DNA of 8,343 bases. It comes from Bacteroidaceae bacterium (GTDB taxonomy: Bacteria > Bacteroidota > Bacteroidia > Bacteroidales > Bacteroidaceae). Position 1 is the first letter of the stretch; every line of letters begins with the position of its first letter. The DNA lies in NCBI GenBank assembly GCA_017961965.1, contig JAGCWG010000147.1, positions 1 to 8,343 on the forward strand. Direction: 5' to 3'. The notes under the pieces are model-generated. The model worked only from the letters and a program-made list of their open reading frames with translations, was not told where the DNA came from and searched no databases. The translations under genes were made by a program, and so were the position numbers. Positions 6,689-8,343 of this stretch are shown piece by piece.

Positions 6689-7302
6689 TAATCTGCAATT
6701 TTTTTGACCTTTTTAGCATTAACTTCGCTTTGCGAAGCAAATATCTGTAGCGCTTTGAAAACTTGAGTGTCAAGTACAGTTGGCTTTGTCGCACCTTCAC
6801 CTTCAGTCTTCAAGTGTTCAAGCACAGCCGATGCCTGGTCGAGAAACTCGTCAGCACTCCTGTCCTGCAGTTCACCTCGTCTGAGCACATGACACAAGGT
6901 CAGATAACCACAACATTGTATCATCTCTTTATCCGAAGCCATCCACTCAAACGCCTTTACTGACGCGAACTTCAGCCTGTTTACAAGATTCATGCAGAAG
7001 AACTGTGCAACCTCTATAGTCTTGATTTCTTCCACCCATATATCACATATCTCCTCATCAAACCTGTCCATAGGCATAAGGATGGTGGCAAGTATCTTGC
7101 ACTCACGCACATTCTCATTCCATAGAGCCTGTGCCAGTTCATGGCTTGCCTCAAACTCCTTGGCGATATCGTGTAATCTTGGAATCTCCACACCAAAGTT
7201 CACCCTGTAATCCGCAGACTGTCTCATGGCAGCCGACGCAATACCGTTCATATTGGCACGTAGCTCCTTCTTTATATCTAAAACAATATCTTTGACATCC
7301 AT
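6679..7302 (-). CDS. AlkD-like HEAT-repeat protein (DNA alkylation repair family)
   Basis: At 207 residues it is somewhat shorter than AlkD DNA glycosylases (about 230), which excise alkylated purines without base flipping. It is almost wholly helical, as expected for stacked HEAT-like repeats. The family signature is LWNENVRECKILATILM (60-76), followed by the helices at 82-105 and 107-122 (NRLKFASVKAFEWMA) and CGYLTLCHVLRRG (131-143). AlkD's catalytic Trp-x3-Asp pattern, recalled from Bacillus cereus, is not obvious here: Trp89 is followed by Glu91-Glu92, with Ile at the expected Asp position. Glycosylase activity is therefore uncertain, although the fold assignment is good. The stop lies 43 bases before the fur ATG, and read-through into fur-purA is possible besides their own promoter. 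The ATG at 7302 has no clear ribosome-binding site. Confidence 0.85.
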   Translation of the reverse strand: MDVKDIVLDIKKELRANMNGIASAAMRQSADYRVNFGVEIPRLHDIAKEFEASHELAQALWNENVRECKILATILMPMDRFDEEICDIWVEEIKTIEVAQFFCMNLVNRLKFASVKAFEWMASDKEMIQCCGYLTLCHVLRRGELQDRSADEFLDQASAVLEHLKTEGEGATKPTVLDTQVFKALQIFASQSEVNAKKVKKIADYLS

Positions 7303-7324
7303 AATGATGTACTTTTATGAAATT

Positions 7325-7355
7325 AAAAAATATGTATTCTAAGCCTTTGAACAAA
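7325..7355 (-). promoter_or_regulatory. Weak candidate promoter of the alkD-like gene
   Basis: On the minus strand TTTG (7355-7352), 19 bases, then TATTTTTT (7332-7325). The last base of the -7 box departs from TAnnTTTG. The position, about 23 bases before the ATG at 7302, is suitable. Confidence 0.35.
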
Positions 7356-7363
7356 TCTCATAT

Positions 7364-7430
7364 TGTCGAGCTGTAAAGGCTGAAAGCCTGTTTAGACCAC
7401 AGGCAGGGGTGATGCGTAGCGTAACTCTGC
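7364..7430 (+). repeat. REP-like two-hairpin repeat, copy 1
   Basis: The first 62 bases match copy 2 at 60 positions, offset by 144 bases. Hairpin one is AGGCT-GAA-AGCCT (7377-7389). Hairpin two has arms around GCAG (7403-7406) and CTGC (7427-7430), enclosing GCGTAGCG. The second stem is weaker than in copy 2. Confidence 0.85.
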
Positions 7431-7507
7431 ATTCTTTGCACGATAGGTGAGCTTGACGCCACCAGTCCAGAGAACACCTTGTTCACCAGTACGAAGACGG
7501 TTTGCAA

Positions 7508-7576
7508 TGTCGAGCTGTAAAGGCTGAAAGCCTGTTTAGACCACAGACAGGGGTGAAGCGTAGCGTAACCCCTGTA
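7508..7576 (+). repeat. REP-like two-hairpin repeat, copy 2
   Basis: Hairpin one is AGGCT-GAA-AGCCT (7521-7533). Hairpin two has perfect 8-bp arms, ACAGGGGT (7547-7554) and ACCCCTGT (7568-7575), around the loop GAAGCGTAGCGTA. It differs from copy 1 at two bases over 62. It lies about 45 bases past the transposase stop codon. Confidence 0.88.
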
Positions 7577-7595
7577 ATTGTAGTAGGACTATCAG

Positions 7596-7615
7596 AACCC
7601 CGAAGTGGGTGACAG
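7596..7615 (+). repeat. Left inner hairpin flanking the transposase gene
   Basis: AACCCCGAAGTGGGTGACAG is an inverted copy, with one insertion, of the element just upstream of the gene (8080-8098). It folds as ACCC/GGGT and begins 5 bases past the stop codon. No T-run follows on the minus strand, so it is better read as an element end than as a terminator. Confidence 0.75.
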
Positions 7616-7619
7616 AAAA

Positions 7620-8075
7620 CTAATCATCAAACGTATAGTGTTCGTCGTATTGTATTCCATACGCATCCAAGAACAAGCTATATTCCTCTTTGAACGTACG
7701 TTTTTTGTGATGTTCTTTTTGTCCACGTATATAATTTATGGTCTTCTCTGCCAATGATGGACTGACAGAGAAAGCCCCATATCCTTCTTGCCACACAAAA
7801 GAATGATAGTAGTTATCTATTTCTTTTATCCATTTACTACTATTTGCTTTTATGGCACGAACAAAGTCCGTCAATGCAAGTGTTTTTGGCAATGATGTAA
7901 AGATGTGAACATGATCGGGCATACCACCAATCATTATTGGTAGTCCGCCAAGACCTTTGATAACACCTCCGATATAAGCGAAGATTCTATCTAAATCATC
8001 ACTTCGCATCTGAACACTATTGCTTTTGACGTGAAATATCAGATGTACATCAATTTTCACAAGTGAACTTGCCAT
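7620..8075 (-). CDS. IS200/RAYT-like Y1 HUH transposase
   Basis: A 151-residue single-domain protein of the Y1 transposase family (IS200/IS605 TnpA and REP-associated RAYT proteins). These cut and join single-stranded DNA at hairpins through a tyrosine. The HUH metal-binding motif is His55-Val56-His57 in GGMPDHVHIF (50-59). The likely nucleophile is Tyr115 in NYIRGQ, with Gln119 four residues on, the same spacing as Tyr127/Gln131 in IS608 TnpA. Conserved family blocks SSKWI (79-83) and WQEGYGAFS (95-103) are intact, so the gene looks functional. No TnpB or resolvase partner is present. It is flanked by inverted hairpins and REP-like repeats. The hairpin next to the ATG contains the only Shine-Dalgarno-like bases (AAGGGG), about 10 bases upstream, suggesting translational control. 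The stop is TAG at 7620-7622. Confidence 0.93.
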   Translation of the reverse strand: MASSLVKIDVHLIFHVKSNSVQMRSDDLDRIFAYIGGVIKGLGGLPIMIGGMPDHVHIFTSLPKTLALTDFVRAIKANSSKWIKEIDNYYHSFVWQEGYGAFSVSPSLAEKTINYIRGQKEHHKKRTFKEEYSLFLDAYGIQYDEHYTFDD

Positions 8076-8079
8076 AATT

Positions 8080-8098
8080 CTGTCACCCCTTCGGGGTT
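8080..8098 (-). repeat. Right inner hairpin, overlapping the transposase ribosome-binding site
   Basis: On the minus strand AACCCCGAAGGGGTGACAG folds as ACCCC-GAA-GGGGT (8097-8085) and ends 4 bases before the ATG at 8075. Its 3' arm provides the GGGG that could act as a Shine-Dalgarno site, so folding would hide it. It is the inverted partner of 7596-7615. Confidence 0.78.
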
Positions 8099-8120
8099 AT
8101 TAGAGTAGTTATATCATTTA

Positions 8121-8179
8121 TGCAGGGGTTTCGCTACGCTCCACACCCTGCCTATGTTCTAATAGCCCTTCGGGCTTTT
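8121..8179 (-). repeat. REP-like two-hairpin repeat, copy 3, inverted
   Basis: Read on the minus strand it aligns over 59 bases with copies 1 and 2. Hairpin one is AGCCC-GAA-GGGCT (8176-8164), with two compensatory base-pair changes from AGGCT/AGCCT and the same GAA loop. Hairpin two has GCAGGG/CCCTGC arms (8122-8127 and 8146-8151) around a loop containing GAGCGTAGCG. Confidence 0.82.
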
Positions 8180-8343
8180 CCTTCTACCGTATGGGGCAAA
8201 ATAATTCGACCTGTACGGTTGAAACTGTATGTTGTTTTTTGCCGCAGTGCGGCCAGTTAAAAAAACATGGTAAAAACCAAATAAAATCAAAAAAAACATG
8301 TTTTTTCTTGTTTTTGTTCTGTTTACTTCCCGCTGGTCAGTGA
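8180..8343. other. Intergenic stretch without a supported gene
   Basis: I see no convincing gene. Short palindromes are present: GCCGC-AGT-GCGGC near 8241-8253, and the perfect 16-base AAAAAACATGTTTTTT at 8291-8306, with a related AAAAAAACATG near 8259-8269. An inverted pair ACCGTA/TACGGT lies at 8186-8191 and 8214-8219. A minus-strand frame is open from 8343 to about 8155 but runs into REP copy 3 and has low-complexity content. Confidence 0.5.

Larger units (their letters stand above)
7364..8179 (-). mobile_element. REP-type element with HUH transposase (RAYT-like module)
   Basis: The module is, from left to right, REP copy 1, a 77-base spacer, REP copy 2, a short hairpin, the transposase gene, the same short hairpin inverted, and REP copy 3 inverted. 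Left-side hairpins read on the plus strand and right-side hairpins on the minus strand, so the unit is symmetric about the gene. Canonical IS200/IS605 ends carry hairpins of the same polarity, so the inverted layout fits a REP-associated transposase better. The outer limits are approximate and no target duplication was seen. Confidence 0.7.

Noticed and set aside
6636..6700. Fur box at the fur-purA promoter
   Set aside because: No 7-1-7 or similar inverted repeat of the GATAAT type is visible around the promoter.
7596..7615. Rho-independent terminator for the transposase
   Set aside because: The stem is only 4 bp, no T-run follows on the minus strand, and the same element occurs inverted upstream of the gene.
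7364..8179. Plain IS200/IS605 insertion sequence
   Set aside because: IS200/IS605 ends carry hairpins of the same polarity, whereas these are inverted and repeated outside the gene. A decayed insertion sequence is not fully excluded.
8155..8343. Minus-strand frame open at the right edge
   Set aside because: It has low-complexity content, crosses the poly-A/T palindromes and ends inside REP copy 3. No start, ribosome-binding site or family resemblance supports it.

Overview
The window looks like a chromosomal segment of a Bacteroidales bacterium, probably Prevotella-like. The reasons are the promoters of the Bacteroidetes type (TTG or TTTG, 20 bases, TAnnTTTG), the weak or absent Shine-Dalgarno sites, the large secreted proteins with repeated galactose-binding-like modules, and a C-terminal tail resembling those of type IX secretion cargo. 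The genus is an inference. All five complete genes and one edge-truncated gene lie on the minus strand, so transcription runs from high to low coordinates.

Region by region, from the upstream (right) side: 8180-8343 holds no supported gene. 7364-8179 is a REP-type element: a small HUH/Y1 transposase gene (7620-8075) bracketed by inverted hairpins and by three copies of a two-hairpin repeat, two on the left and one inverted on the right. 6679-7302 encodes an AlkD-like HEAT-repeat protein. It is followed by a Fur-family regulator (6087-6635) and purA (4818-6083), which are separated by only 3 bases. A consensus promoter for fur-purA overlaps the end of the alkD-like gene.

The 498-base gap 4321-4817 is rich in structure. 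It has an inverted array of 7-bp units just after purA, two hairpins, a rho-independent terminator, then a promoter and an approximately 127-bp array of 11-bp units that folds back on itself. The promoter and array together form the apparent leader of the next gene.

2262-4319 and 1-1911 encode two related secreted multi-module proteins. They share three modules (a galactose-binding-like module A, a trefoil-like module B, and a second binding-like module C) but in cyclically permuted order: B-C-helices-A in the first and head-helices-A-B-C in the second. The second runs off the left edge of the window. Each has its own promoter and a leader of about 200-230 bases. No new defence or biosynthetic system was seen. 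The least explained features are the REP/transposase module with covarying hairpins, the phased 11-bp palindrome and the module permutation.
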